Position numbers and translations under genes: made by a program
Assembly: GCA_937873515.1 (NCBI GenBank)
Contig: CALMYB010000003.1
Coordinates: forward strand, 62,001 to 126,000
Reading direction: 5' to 3'
Source: an uncultured Acidobacteriota bacterium
GTDB lineage: Bacteria; Acidobacteriota; Blastocatellia; Pyrinomonadales; Pyrinomonadaceae
Length of the DNA: 64,000 nt
Notes under the pieces: generated by a model
The model's database searches: none
The model's input: the letters and a program-made list of their open reading frames with translations, nothing else
What the model was told of the DNA's origin: nothing
Part shown: positions 51,277 to 62,481 of the stretch, piece after piece
Position numbering within the stretch: position 1 is the stretch's first letter
How the letters are laid out: every line of letters starts with the position of its first letter

Positions 51277-53080
51277 CTCGGTCATCCTTCTTGCATTCCT
51301 CTTGAATGGAGTGCTTTTTGCGAACGCTCAGCAAAGAGCGGCGAACAGGTTCACACCGTCAGAAAAAGATCGGAAACGCGCCGACAAGTTTCTCAAAAAG
51401 ATGTCGGTCGAGGAGAAGGTCGGCCAACTCATTCAGATCGGCGTTAACGCGAAGTTCGCGAACCGCGACAGCTCCTTCTATAAGGAGATTGAACGTCAGG
51501 TCGTGGATAACAAGGTCGGCGGCATCATCTTTTTTGGCGCTCCGATGTACGAAACCTCGATCCTCATCAACCGGATGCAGACCGAGGCAAAGGTGCCTTT
51601 GCTGATGGCTCTCGACGCCGAGACCGGCATCGGTATGCGTTTTGCCGATGCGATAAATTTCCCTTGGGCAATGGCCGTCGCAGCGACCGGCGATGCTGAA
51701 TATGCACGTCGTATCGGTGTTATTACAGGACGCGAAGCCCGTGCGATGGGATTTCAGCACGTGTATGCTCCGGTCCTCGACGTTAATAACAATGCTGCAA
51801 ATCCGGTCATAAACGTCCGAAGTTTTGGTGAAGACCCCGAGAAGGTCGCAAGATTCGGCACTGCGTTCATCGAGGGCGTTCAGAGTGAAAAAGCCATTGC
51901 GACCGCAAAGCATTTTCCCGGCCACGGCGACACGGATGTTGATTCTCATCGCGGTCTGCCGATCATAGATCATTCGCTTGCGTCTCTCGAAAAGACCGAG
52001 CTTGTGCCATTTCGTGCCGCTATCAATGACGGAGTTGCGTCAGTAATGATCGCCCACATCGCTCTGCCGCAGATCGATGATGAGATCGTTTTGCCGCTCA
52101 AGAATTATCGCGGCGGCGACGCCGAAACGGGGGCAGAGATCGTCGAACAAAAGGCGTACATTCCCGCGACCCTTTCCAGAAAAGTGCAGACCGATCTCTT
52201 GAGGAATGAAATGGGTTTTAAGGGCCTGATCGTGACCGACGCGATGTCGATGAGCGGCCTGACCCTATATTTTGAACAAGGTGAAGCCGGTGTCCGAGCG
52301 TTTCTCGCCGGCTCAGATCTGCTCGAAAAACCATCTGACCCGGACGCGATGATCGCCGGTATTCTCGCGGCCGTTAAGAGCGGCCGCATCCCGCAGGAAC
52401 GACTTGACGACTCGGTTCGCCGCATCCTCGCTTGGAAGTCCGCCGTTGGTCTCTTCGATAACCGAATCACGAATATCGACGCGATGGACAGGATCATTTC
52501 AGGCCCCGAATCGCTCGCTTTGACAAACGAAGTGGCGGCCAAAGCGATCACGCTCGTCCGTAATGACGCAAACGCTCTGCCTCTTGACCGCTCGAAAAAG
52601 ATCGTCTTCCTCGGCCTCTCGAACGGCTTTGACGGGCCGGACACGATGGCATCTTTCGTCTCCACGCTTCGTTCGAGCGGCCTGCGGTCCTCCTCATTTT
52701 ACCTTCAGGAGAATTCGCTCGCCGAACAGGCACAAGCGGCGCGCACCGCCGCCTCTGAAGCTGACATCGTCATCGTCGGGCTTTACGGACGCGTGCGGTC
52801 AGGTGCAAAGAACAGTGTCGGCGTACCCGAAAATGGAGCCGCGATCCTTCGCGAACTCCTTGCGAACGGAAAGCAGGTCGTCGGCGTCAGTTTCGGCAAT
52901 CCGTATGTTCTCAGCAGCTTTCCGGAGATGAAGACCTATGTTGTTGCCTACGGCGATATGTCCAGCCTTCAGCGTGCCGCCGCTCGTTCGATCCTTGGTC
53001 AGCAGCCGATCACCGGCCGCCTGCCGATCTCGCTTCCCGGCTCGTATCCGCGAGGAACGGGCATTCAATTCGGAAAATAA
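51257..53080 (+). CDS. nagZ: Exported GH3 beta-N-acetylhexosaminidase (NagZ-like)
   Basis: A 607-residue glycosidase. Starting at ATG 51257 (or 51260) leaves a good signal peptide ending FANAQ; an in-frame start at 51218 would add 13 residues inside the symporter frame overlap. The TIM barrel has the NagZ motif AKHFPGHGDTDVDSH (Lys218, His219, His231, the general acid-base His/Asp pair) and the nucleophile Asp328 in VTDAMSMSG. A second GH3 alpha/beta domain follows, as in the Bacillus enzyme and unlike the single-domain E. coli NagZ. It cleaves GlcNAc from GlcNAc-MurNAc peptides, here outside the cytoplasm. Confidence 0.9.
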   Translation: MMKSIYSSVILLAFLLNGVLFANAQQRAANRFTPSEKDRKRADKFLKKMSVEEKVGQLIQIGVNAKFANRDSSFYKEIERQVVDNKVGGIIFFGAPMYETSILINRMQTEAKVPLLMALDAETGIGMRFADAINFPWAMAVAATGDAEYARRIGVITGREARAMGFQHVYAPVLDVNNNAANPVINVRSFGEDPEKVARFGTAFIEGVQSEKAIATAKHFPGHGDTDVDSHRGLPIIDHSLASLEKTELVPFRAAINDGVASVMIAHIALPQIDDEIVLPLKNYRGGDAETGAEIVEQKAYIPATLSRKVQTDLLRNEMGFKGLIVTDAMSMSGLTLYFEQGEAGVRAFLAGSDLLEKPSDPDAMIAGILAAVKSGRIPQERLDDSVRRILAWKSAVGLFDNRITNIDAMDRIISGPESLALTNEVAAKAITLVRNDANALPLDRSKKIVFLGLSNGFDGPDTMASFVSTLRSSGLRSSSFYLQENSLAEQAQAARTAASEADIVIVGLYGRVRSGAKNSVGVPENGAAILRELLANGKQVVGVSFGNPYVLSSFPEMKTYVVAYGDMSSLQRAAARSILGQQPITGRLPISLPGSYPRGTGIQFGK

Positions 53081-53097
53081 AATAGGTAGGGTGAAAG

Positions 53098-53128
53098 TTG
53101 CCGTAAGCCGACTTTGTTACATTAGATA
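53098..53128 (+). promoter_or_regulatory. Candidate promoter of lysA
   Basis: TTGCCG (53098-53103), about 19 bases, then TAGATA (53123-53128). It ends 5 bases before the ATG at 53134, so the message would be leaderless; no Shine-Dalgarno sequence precedes the start. Confidence 0.35.
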
Positions 53129-53133
53129 TAAGT

Positions 53134-54528
53134 ATGTCTCAATCTTGGGAGATCGAGAATTTTCTTGAAGCCAATGATCATCGCCTGCACATTGACGGCG
53201 TCGATACCGTGGAGCTTGCACGCGAGTATGGCTCGCCGCTCTTCGTTTACAGCGAAAAGCGTATTCGCCGGAATATCGAGCGGCTAAAACAGGTCGCCGA
53301 TGTCGTCGAATGTCCGGTCAAACTTTGCTACGCAGCAAAGGCGATGTCCACGCTCGGAATTCTGCGTGCCGTCAAAGATGCCGATTGTGATGTCGAGGTC
53401 AATTCGGGCGGCGAACTCTGGAAAGCGTTAAAGGCGGGCTTCGTCGGCTCGCAGATCATTTTCAATGGTACGAGCAAGGAAATTTGGGAACTCAACCTCG
53501 CGATCACGAACGATATTTACGCGATCCAGGTCGATTCCATCTTCGAACTCTCTCTCATAGAGGAAACTGCCGCAAGGCTTGGTAAAACCGCGAACGTGAG
53601 TTTGCGGCTCGTCCCCGAGATCAGATCGGATACGCATTCGGGTTTGCAGACGGCCCTTCTGACATCGAAATTCGGAATGATGCCGGAAGAGGCTTACGAT
53701 GCCGTCCGCAAGTACGCCGCTTCACCGCATGTAGAGGTCTGTGGTGTGCACTTGCATATCGGTTCGCAGAACCCCGAACCAAAAGTTTATGCCGAAGCGT
53801 TCGAAGCTCTTTTTTCGAGTCTTTTGCGTATCTTCAATGAGACCGGCCAAAAGCTCGGGCACATAAACCTTGGCGGCGGCTTTCCGGTCAGATATTTGAA
53901 GGATGACGTTGTCGAACTCGATGAAAAGCAGCGTGCGATGCTCGCTGCAGATTTCGAACCCACTGACGCGATCGAGCCTGCGTGGCTCGCAGTTCAGAGT
54001 GCAGCCCGAGAAGCTGGAGCAGAAGAGCTGCTGAACGGCATTACGCTTTTGCTCGAACCCGGCCGCAGCATAATTGCGGATGCGGGAATTTGCCTGACGA
54101 CCGTTCGGAACACTAAAGCTCGGCCGACAGCGGACGGCGGAACCGATCATTGGCTGCTGACCGACGCAGGATTCAACATCCTTCTTTCAATGGAAACTTA
54201 CAAGTGGTATTACCACCTGATCTCGGCAGAACGCGCCGATGCCGTTCACGATCTCGCATACAAGGTGGCGGGCCCATTGTGTGACGGCGGCGATGTGTAT
54301 TTTGATATCGAAGGTGAGGGCCGTCTGCCGGAGCATCGCAGACTTCCCGAAAATGTAGAAGCCGGCGAAATTCTGGCTCTTCTTAATTGCGGCGCGTATT
54401 CGCTCGCACAAGCCTCGCAATACAACGCTCGCTTTCTTCCGCCTGTCGTACTAATAAAACCCGATGGCACGCCGTCGCTGATCCGGCGGCGCGATAATTT
54501 CGAAGATCTTATCGCCTCTGACCTATAG
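53134..54528 (+). CDS. lysA: Diaminopimelate decarboxylase
   Basis: A 464-residue PLP enzyme that converts meso-diaminopimelate to L-lysine. The fold III barrel has Lys69 in LCYAAKAMS, the HLHIGSQ strand, GGGFPVRY, and EPGRSI; the C-terminal domain has CDGGDVYF and the GAYSLAQASQYN substrate motif. It is about 40 residues longer than typical LysA, mainly from a spacer near residues 255-285. It follows the GH3 gene by 53 bases, with its own candidate promoter. Link to murein-peptide recycling is possible but not needed to explain it. Confidence 0.92.
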   Translation: MSQSWEIENFLEANDHRLHIDGVDTVELAREYGSPLFVYSEKRIRRNIERLKQVADVVECPVKLCYAAKAMSTLGILRAVKDADCDVEVNSGGELWKALKAGFVGSQIIFNGTSKEIWELNLAITNDIYAIQVDSIFELSLIEETAARLGKTANVSLRLVPEIRSDTHSGLQTALLTSKFGMMPEEAYDAVRKYAASPHVEVCGVHLHIGSQNPEPKVYAEAFEALFSSLLRIFNETGQKLGHINLGGGFPVRYLKDDVVELDEKQRAMLAADFEPTDAIEPAWLAVQSAAREAGAEELLNGITLLLEPGRSIIADAGICLTTVRNTKARPTADGGTDHWLLTDAGFNILLSMETYKWYYHLISAERADAVHDLAYKVAGPLCDGGDVYFDIEGEGRLPEHRRLPENVEAGEILALLNCGAYSLAQASQYNARFLPPVVLIKPDGTPSLIRRRDNFEDLIASDL

Positions 54529-54529
54529 C

Positions 54530-56026
54530 CTAGGCTTCGGCCGCCGCGATCAGGCGAATGAGTCCGTTCTGTGCGGACTCCGAGAGAGTCGAAATATCTG
54601 CAACCGCGGAGCTTAGGCTTGCAAGCGACGTAACGCGGCGGCTTTCGTCGCGGATCTCAAGGATCGCAGCGATAGCATTTTCCGCGGTCGCGGTTGCCGT
54701 AGCAGATTCGCCGAACTCCTTACGACGCTTCGCGATCTCGATCAGCAGGTCGGCCTTTGCCGACACCTGCGGAACGGTGTTCGTTATAGCCTCTGCTTCA
54801 TTGATGACCGCCGCGATCTCTGCTGTTTCGCCTTTCAATGCCAAAGCATCGACGACAGAGAGCAGCGTCTCGGCCTGATCATAATGCTCTTCTTGCATTC
54901 GCGCGGTCTCGCAGGCCTTTTTCGCATTGCCGGTCGTCGCAAGTATCTGTGCGATCTCGCCGATGGCCTTCGCGGCTTCGCGGTCATCGATGTTCTTTTT
55001 TGCGATCTCGATGCCGCGGTCCGCATGACCAAATCCTGCAAACTGTACTGCGATCGCCGTCCAGATCGAATTCCGAGCACGACTGTCACGCGTCTCTCTT
55101 TCCTGCTGGCCTTCAAGTATCTCGAACGCTTCTTCGAGATCGTTCAAGGCGTCGTCGCTCTGTCCCGCATTCGATAGATGTCGGGCAAAAGCAAGCAGCG
55201 TCCCGGCGATCTGCGTCTTATCCGTGATCTCGCCGAGGGCTTTTTCGGCAAGATCGCTGCTTCCGGATTGCAGCAGGCCGAGAGCCGAACTCCCAAGGTA
55301 AAAGTCCTTGTGCGCGCTCTCAACCTTTGCCGCAAGGTCGTGTGCCTTCTGAAAGGTCTTAACTGCGAGATCACGTCTTTCGGCCGTGATGAACAAATTA
55401 CCCGTGTCGCACACCGCGCGGACCTGCTCTTCCCGATGCTCGATCTCGTCTGCAGACGAAAGGCTCGCTTCGAGGATCGCGGTCACATCTTCCGGCCTCT
55501 TTTGTTCGATCCATTTCGCGGCGATCTGCTGAAAGGCCTGAACTCTCGCCGATGGGAATTCGACCGCCCCGACCGCCGCCTTCGCATCTTCGACGCTTCC
55601 GTTCTCAGTTTCTGCAACAGCTATCGAGGCATCGACGAAATCGGGCTGAGTCATTTGCGAGGCGATCTCGCGTGCGAGTTCGAGGTCGCCGCTCGCAGCT
55701 TTTGCCATGCCGATGCGCTCGAGAGCGAGAAGCCGCATCCCGTCGTCTTCGATCGCATCCACGAGCTGGAGAGCGTACTCGTTATCATCGACCTCAACGC
55801 ATTTTTGGGCGACGGAAACGATCAGCTTGTCGCGCGTGAATGGATCATCGACCGTATTCGCCAATTCCGCCGCAAGATCGACATCACCGCGTGCGAGATA
55901 ATGCGGCACGACCGCCGACATCGACTCGGCCTGACCGTCGGCGGTGTGGATCCGCTCGCCGATGAATGTCGCGGCTGCAAGAAGGTCCCGCTCCGCATCG
56001 TCGCGGGAGATAAAGTCTGAGCTCAT
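54530..56026 (-). CDS. Cytoplasmic helical-repeat protein of unknown function
   Basis: A 498-residue, acidic, alanine-rich protein without signal peptide or membrane segment. It is built of helical pairs of 30-40 residues that resemble TPR or PUL-like solenoids (for example RLLALERIGMAKAASGDLELAREIASQM and AAKAIGEIAQILATTGNAKKACETARM). I recognise no enzymatic motif. It starts 3 bases after the HAD phosphatase gene stop and ends 1 base from lysA on the other strand. It is the last gene of the GlcD-HAD-solenoid operon. Confidence 0.7.
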   Translation of the reverse strand: MSSDFISRDDAERDLLAAATFIGERIHTADGQAESMSAVVPHYLARGDVDLAAELANTVDDPFTRDKLIVSVAQKCVEVDDNEYALQLVDAIEDDGMRLLALERIGMAKAASGDLELAREIASQMTQPDFVDASIAVAETENGSVEDAKAAVGAVEFPSARVQAFQQIAAKWIEQKRPEDVTAILEASLSSADEIEHREEQVRAVCDTGNLFITAERRDLAVKTFQKAHDLAAKVESAHKDFYLGSSALGLLQSGSSDLAEKALGEITDKTQIAGTLLAFARHLSNAGQSDDALNDLEEAFEILEGQQERETRDSRARNSIWTAIAVQFAGFGHADRGIEIAKKNIDDREAAKAIGEIAQILATTGNAKKACETARMQEEHYDQAETLLSVVDALALKGETAEIAAVINEAEAITNTVPQVSAKADLLIEIAKRRKEFGESATATATAENAIAAILEIRDESRRVTSLASLSSAVADISTLSESAQNGLIRLIAAAEA

Positions 56027-56029
56027 ATT

Positions 56030-56728
56030 CTATTCGGTCGTAAAGACGAGACGCAGCGATTCAGGAAACCAATCGCGCAGTTCGTTTGCAGTCGCTCTTG
56101 CGCCGGCCTCGCGCATCTTCTCTGCCGGCACCGTGTTCGTAACCCCGAGAGCCTGCAGGTCGGCTTTCACCGCGGCGATAACTCCCGGCGGGCTGTCCTC
56201 GATCGCAACGCATTCTTCGCGCGTCATCGGAAGATGCCCCGACGATGTTCGAACCGCGTCGATCCTCCGAAACCCGAGATCGTACGATTCCGGATCGGGT
56301 TTGCACTTGGTAACATCCGCAGAGGAAACGATCGTCGAAAAATACTCCTTCAGGCCTGCGCGTTCCAGAACGTATTCGATCTCGTTGACGTTCGCCATGC
56401 TGACGATGCCCAGCGTGTAGTGATGCGCCATCTTCTCGATGAAATCATCAATGCCGTCAAAGAGCGGAAGCTTCGCATCGACCTCTTTACGCCACGCCGC
56501 CGTCTTCGACGCGACGATTTCCGACACATCTTCGTCAGACACCGTCTTGGCAACTCGGTCGAATGCGGCCCGCACAAAGGTCTTGTCGTCCATTCCAAGC
56601 GAATTGTAATAATCCTCTTCGGTCAGATCGACTCCGTGTTCCTTTAGAACGGACTGATATGCCCGCATCTGTATCGGTTCGTCATCGATGATGACACCGT
56701 TGAAATCCATTAGGATCGCCTTGATCAT
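56030..56728 (-). CDS. HAD-superfamily phosphatase (beta-phosphoglucomutase-like)
   Basis: A 232-residue HAD subfamily IA protein: nucleophile motif MDFNGVIIDDEP, Ser/Thr motif GIVSMANVNEIE, Lys in KCKPDPESY, and the acidic motif AIEDSPPGVIAA. The first motif reads D-F-N where most members have D-x-D, so the second Asp that acts as general acid is replaced by Asn, which may impair phosphatase activity. The helical cap covers residues about 16-85. It lies 18 bases after the GlcD-like gene and 3 before the solenoid gene, so the three are probably co-transcribed. Substrate unknown. Confidence 0.82.
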   Translation of the reverse strand: MIKAILMDFNGVIIDDEPIQMRAYQSVLKEHGVDLTEEDYYNSLGMDDKTFVRAAFDRVAKTVSDEDVSEIVASKTAAWRKEVDAKLPLFDGIDDFIEKMAHHYTLGIVSMANVNEIEYVLERAGLKEYFSTIVSSADVTKCKPDPESYDLGFRRIDAVRTSSGHLPMTREECVAIEDSPPGVIAAVKADLQALGVTNTVPAEKMREAGARATANELRDWFPESLRLVFTTE

Positions 56729-56746
56729 AAGACTTTTTCTTTAACG

Positions 56747-58273
56747 CTAAGCGGTCAAATATGCCTCACTGAACACATTCCCTCGGCCGAGGATCCCGCG
56801 GGGATCGAGGGCACGTTTCACCTCGGCCATTTCATTCAAATAACGCTCGCCCATCATCGCGGCGAGATAATTCCGTTTCAATTTTCCGATGCCGTGCTCG
56901 GCAGAAACACAACCGCCGAGCATTATTACCTGCGCGATGCAGCGTCCATAGATCTGCCGGGATCGCGTCGCTTCTCCTTCATTTTTCGGAAGAAGGTTTG
57001 CGTGAAGATGTGAGTCGCCAATATGCCCGAAGATCACAAATTCGATACCGCTCGACTCAAGAATATCCTTGTAGAAGCGAAGAAAGCTCGCAAACCTATC
57101 ATCCGGCACGGCCATGTCCGTTCCGATCTTCTTCTGCTTGTTTCGGACAACGCGCTCATTAACCGTAACGGGAAGCGCGTGGCGAAATTCACGCATCTTC
57201 CCAAGATCCTGCTCGTTCGTCGTGAACCACGACACGGACTCCGCAGCATTGTGTCTTTCGAGAAGTTCGTTCCACGCTTCAAACACAACGTCCTCATCCT
57301 CGGGCGTGGTCTCCTGCTCGAAGAATATTGCACCGGCCATATTCGTCGGAGTTTCCGGGAATTTCTCCGCGATAAGCTTTAGCGAATTCTTATCAAAATA
57401 CTCAAGCAGCGTCGCATCAACCGGAACGCGGACGCCGCCCTCCGCCCGCTTGTCAGAACCGGGAGCGATAGCGACCGGGTCCCTCCGTAATGCGGTCCGA
57501 ACCGCATCAACGAATGTGAGCAGATCACTCTCTTCAGGAAAGAACACGATGCCGCTAAAGAAACCCTTCGGCTTTTCAAGAAGCGAGAGTTCGGCCTCGA
57601 CGATCACGCCGAGAGTTCCTTCGCTGCCAATGAAAAGATCGACCGCATCCAGACGGTCCGAATTGAAATACCCGCTCACATTCTTGCGGACATTCGGCCG
57701 TTCGTACGTCGGCACTTTGATCTCGATGGCCGTTCCTTTATCCGTCTTGACCCGCAGAACACCATCCGGATCCGCGATGAACTCTCCGCGTTCGATGGAT
57801 AGGATATCGCCGTCCGCGAGCACGACACGCAACGCTCTCACATAATCCCGCGTCGCTCCGTACTTAAAGCTCCTCGCACCCGAAGCATTTGTTGCGATAT
57901 TCCCGCCGATCTGACAGCTCCATTCGGTCGGATCCGGCGGATAGAACAGGCCATGTCGCTCGACCTCTTTTTGGAGATCGCCCAAGACGACTCCTGCACC
58001 GACCTTGGCCACCTTCTTCTCTGGATCGACCGTCATGCCATCCAGCTCTTCAAGAGAGAGAATTACCCCGCCGAATGGAACGGCTCCGGCGACGGTTCCC
58101 GTACGCGCACCCGAGACCGTAACCGGCGTTCCTTCTGCGTTCGCCTCACGGAGTATCTCAGCAACCGCCGCCGCCGTCGCCGGCACGAAAAGCTTCTCGG
58201 CGCGCCCTCCGGGCATATTGCTCGCATCGGTCAGGTAATTCTGAATATCTTCAAACTGCGTCCTTGTTTGCAT
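56747..58273 (-). CDS. FAD-linked oxidase, D-lactate/glycolate dehydrogenase (GlcD-like)
   Basis: A 508-residue flavoprotein with an N-terminal FAD-binding (PCMH) domain (VPATAAAVAEILREANAEGTPVTVSGARTG start, GGNIATNASGARSFKYG) and a C-terminal FAD-oxidase domain ending in the CVSAEHGIGKLKRNYL signature. Members oxidise D-2-hydroxy acids such as D-lactate or glycolate. MurQ releases D-lactate 8 kb away, so a D-lactate role would fit the local metabolism, but this is inference. No iron-sulfur domain is present. Confidence 0.87.
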   Translation of the reverse strand: MQTRTQFEDIQNYLTDASNMPGGRAEKLFVPATAAAVAEILREANAEGTPVTVSGARTGTVAGAVPFGGVILSLEELDGMTVDPEKKVAKVGAGVVLGDLQKEVERHGLFYPPDPTEWSCQIGGNIATNASGARSFKYGATRDYVRALRVVLADGDILSIERGEFIADPDGVLRVKTDKGTAIEIKVPTYERPNVRKNVSGYFNSDRLDAVDLFIGSEGTLGVIVEAELSLLEKPKGFFSGIVFFPEESDLLTFVDAVRTALRRDPVAIAPGSDKRAEGGVRVPVDATLLEYFDKNSLKLIAEKFPETPTNMAGAIFFEQETTPEDEDVVFEAWNELLERHNAAESVSWFTTNEQDLGKMREFRHALPVTVNERVVRNKQKKIGTDMAVPDDRFASFLRFYKDILESSGIEFVIFGHIGDSHLHANLLPKNEGEATRSRQIYGRCIAQVIMLGGCVSAEHGIGKLKRNYLAAMMGERYLNEMAEVKRALDPRGILGRGNVFSEAYLTA

Positions 58274-58345
58274 TTTGGCACTTACATCTTACCGAAAACC
58301 GGAGCTTCTCTCTAATTGCTCAGTCTCGGAAATCGAGCTCTGGGT

Positions 58346-58807
58346 TCACACTGCTTGTTTACGGGGGATAAAAAAGTAAACGGCCAGCAATACGTAAAAG
58401 ACTCCGATACACAGGACCGTTGGAAAGAAAGCCGACCAAACGCACGCGGTCAAGAATACCGCGCCCCAGAACTTGGTTTTCAAAGAAAGCAGCCCCGCAA
58501 AGATCGCCGGCAGCCAGATCCAGGTCAGAATACTTGTTGTACCTGCGAAAGCCGCGTCGTACGAAAGGCCGCTTCCGAGAGCGATAAAGAACTCGACCGC
58601 GACCGCGCAAAAAACACCTATTAGACAGAGGACAATATTCAGGACCAACAGTGAACGACCGGATGGGGCGGCACTTACGTTTTCAATGGCCTCGAAGACT
58701 TCAACGCCCTCAAGAGAGACGGACTGACCGCATTTTGGACAAACTGGATGAAAAATCGTTGCATCTGTGTCTTCCGAACAAAACGTACAACGAATAACGT
58801 TGCTCAT
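58346..58807 (-). CDS. Small membrane protein with N-terminal zinc ribbon
   Basis: A 153-residue protein. Residues about 7-27 form a zinc ribbon (CTFC...CPKC). Four hydrophobic segments follow (about 53-75, 83-104, 107-128 and 129-147). No family is recognised. GGAGG lies 6-7 bases before the ATG, a clear ribosome-binding site. It is 124 bases downstream of uvrB and 72 bases upstream of the GlcD-like gene on the same strand. Confidence 0.7.
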   Translation of the reverse strand: MSNVIRCTFCSEDTDATIFHPVCPKCGQSVSLEGVEVFEAIENVSAAPSGRSLLVLNIVLCLIGVFCAVAVEFFIALGSGLSYDAAFAGTTSILTWIWLPAIFAGLLSLKTKFWGAVFLTACVWSAFFPTVLCIGVFYVLLAVYFFIPRKQAV

Positions 58808-58931
58808 AGGTAACCTCCGGGCGATGCAGATCGCATTCAGGTGAATCTCAAAGTCTTACGCAAGATCTCGCGAATACTTTAATGCTGAATTCATTGCACA
58901 TCAAACCGAACTCGGACTAACCGTATCCTTC

Positions 58932-60920
<1,989 letters not shown>

Positions 60921-60926
60921 AGTTCG

Positions 60927-60955
60927 ATCATACTACAGATCGGAAGGCGCGATAA
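60927..60955 (-). promoter_or_regulatory. Candidate promoter of uvrB
   Basis: On the minus strand TTATCG (60955-60950), 17 bases, TATGAT (60932-60927). The -10 ends 6 bases before the GTG, so the message would start at or next to the start codon. The -35 is weak. Confidence 0.4.
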
Positions 60956-61008
60956 AGCCGCCAATCCCACTTGGGAACCCGCGACTTTTCAACGATCCTG
61001 AACAGGAA

Positions 61009-62226
61009 CTAAACTGGGACCGCTTCCGCGATCTCGGCCAGATCCTTTAGCCTTTCCTTCACCTCGCCCGAATACCCCTCTTCGCCGAGAGCCTTGAATG
61101 CCTCGATGGAATCCGGTTCGGCGACGACCGCGGCCACGTGCAGGAGTGCAAGACGGATCCGATCATCGTTTGTGGACTTGAACGCATCAATGATCGGCTG
61201 GGTTTCGCCCGCCTTAAGAACAAGCGCCACAAGCGCAAAGGTCTCGTATGCGATCTTCATATCCTGATGGATAAGCCTGTCGATCGACTTGCTCAGGATA
61301 TCGGATTCGATCGCGGCCTTCGCCGCCAAACTCATCCGGAACTTGTCTTCAGTATTGATAATACGCTTCCACGCTTCTGCGCGGTCGAAGCTCAAGCGGA
61401 AGAGTCCTCTGGCCGCTGCGGCACGTACTTCGCGCGTCGGATCGGCACAGGCGAGCAAGATCGTCTCGAAAACGGACTCGTGGTCGAAATCGACAAGCGC
61501 GTTCACCGCCTTTGACCGGATGTTTGCCGAGAGATCATAAAGAGCCATCTGCGAGAGCCCTTCGACCGCATTCCGCGTCTTGAATTTCGCAAGTACTTTC
61601 ACGGCGATCTCGCGAAATGTCTCTTCCTCTTCGAACTCGTCGTGAGCCTGATCTATCGCGCTCAGAAGGTCCGGATCATAACCGACCGGCAGCTTGTCGA
61701 ACGCCCTGGCTTCGGTGATTTGTATGAACGAGTGGACAGGAAGCTGCGAATATTGATACTTGCGGAGCTTTTCCTGATAAGCCCGAGCGGCCGTCACCGT
61801 ATCGACGGTGGAAAGCGCCGGTCGTTCAGCCCTTGGCGGCCGTACCTTTGCTCTTCGGTCGCCGCCGTTACGGCGCTCAGCCTTTGGCCCCACTACCTTC
61901 GGCTTTTTCTTTGGCTTCTTTGACTTGCTGAACCACGCGATCTCTTCATCAGCATCCACGTGGTGAGCAGTTCCCCACGGCTGATCGCCCGAGTCTTCAT
62001 CCTCGGCCGTCTCAGGCTGCCTCTGCTGGCTGCGCTTCCAAAGATATAAGGAAAGGCCAATAAGGCCGCCCGCAAGCAGCAAATAGCTGAGCCACGTCCA
62101 GAGGCCGCTGCCTTCGTCCGGCAATTGCGCAGGTTTTGCCGCCTGAAAGGCAAATATATGGCCTGCGAACAAAACGCAAACTGAAAAAATGGAGATCGCC
62201 TTGCGATAAATGGAAAAGATGCTCAT
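61009..62226 (-). CDS. Membrane-anchored HEAT-repeat protein
   Basis: A 405-residue protein. A signal-like N-terminus (residues 1-28, IFAFQA) is followed by a second hydrophobic segment (about 44-63, WLSYLLLAGGLIGLSLYLW), a basic/acidic linker rich in Lys, Arg and Pro (about 65-135), and HEAT-like helices (about 210-400, for example RSKAVNALVDFDHESVFETILLACADPTREVRAAAARGLFRL). The repeats should face the cytoplasm if both N-terminal segments span the membrane. No enzymatic motif seen; probable scaffold. It lies 88 bases upstream of uvrB. Confidence 0.72.
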   Translation of the reverse strand: MSIFSIYRKAISIFSVCVLFAGHIFAFQAAKPAQLPDEGSGLWTWLSYLLLAGGLIGLSLYLWKRSQQRQPETAEDEDSGDQPWGTAHHVDADEEIAWFSKSKKPKKKPKVVGPKAERRNGGDRRAKVRPPRAERPALSTVDTVTAARAYQEKLRKYQYSQLPVHSFIQITEARAFDKLPVGYDPDLLSAIDQAHDEFEEEETFREIAVKVLAKFKTRNAVEGLSQMALYDLSANIRSKAVNALVDFDHESVFETILLACADPTREVRAAAARGLFRLSFDRAEAWKRIINTEDKFRMSLAAKAAIESDILSKSIDRLIHQDMKIAYETFALVALVLKAGETQPIIDAFKSTNDDRIRLALLHVAAVVAEPDSIEAFKALGEEGYSGEVKERLKDLAEIAEAVPV

Positions 62227-62439
62227 TTCAAAAAACTGCTAAAGAAAGGTAGAAAGTTCGATGTGAACTTTTCAGATTTTGGTGTGAAAGACTTGCGCGT
62301 CGCGGTGAAAAGCGTCGAAAATGCCTTCTTTCGATGCCGTCCTTAATTATGCCTCAAAATTCCTCATTTGTCATCAAAAAACTACAACGCCGTTAAAAAA
62401 TGTACAACGAAAGAGGTTTTCCAGAATTTTTCATCGCGC

Positions 62440-62467
62440 TTGCCTTTTCCCGCAAAGGGCGTAGTAT
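62440..62467 (+). promoter_or_regulatory. Candidate promoter of purC
   Basis: TTGCCT (62440-62445), 16 bases, TAGTAT (62462-62467). Predicted transcription start at about 62474 leaves a leader of only about 8 bases before the ATG at 62482. Confidence 0.45.
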
Positions 62468-62481
62468 TAAGTCTTTCGGCT

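Noticed and set aside
55178..56020. A 280-codon plus-strand frame opposite the solenoid gene
   Set aside because: Antisense shadow with shadow-type composition; the minus-strand frame has regular helical repeats and fits the operon spacing.
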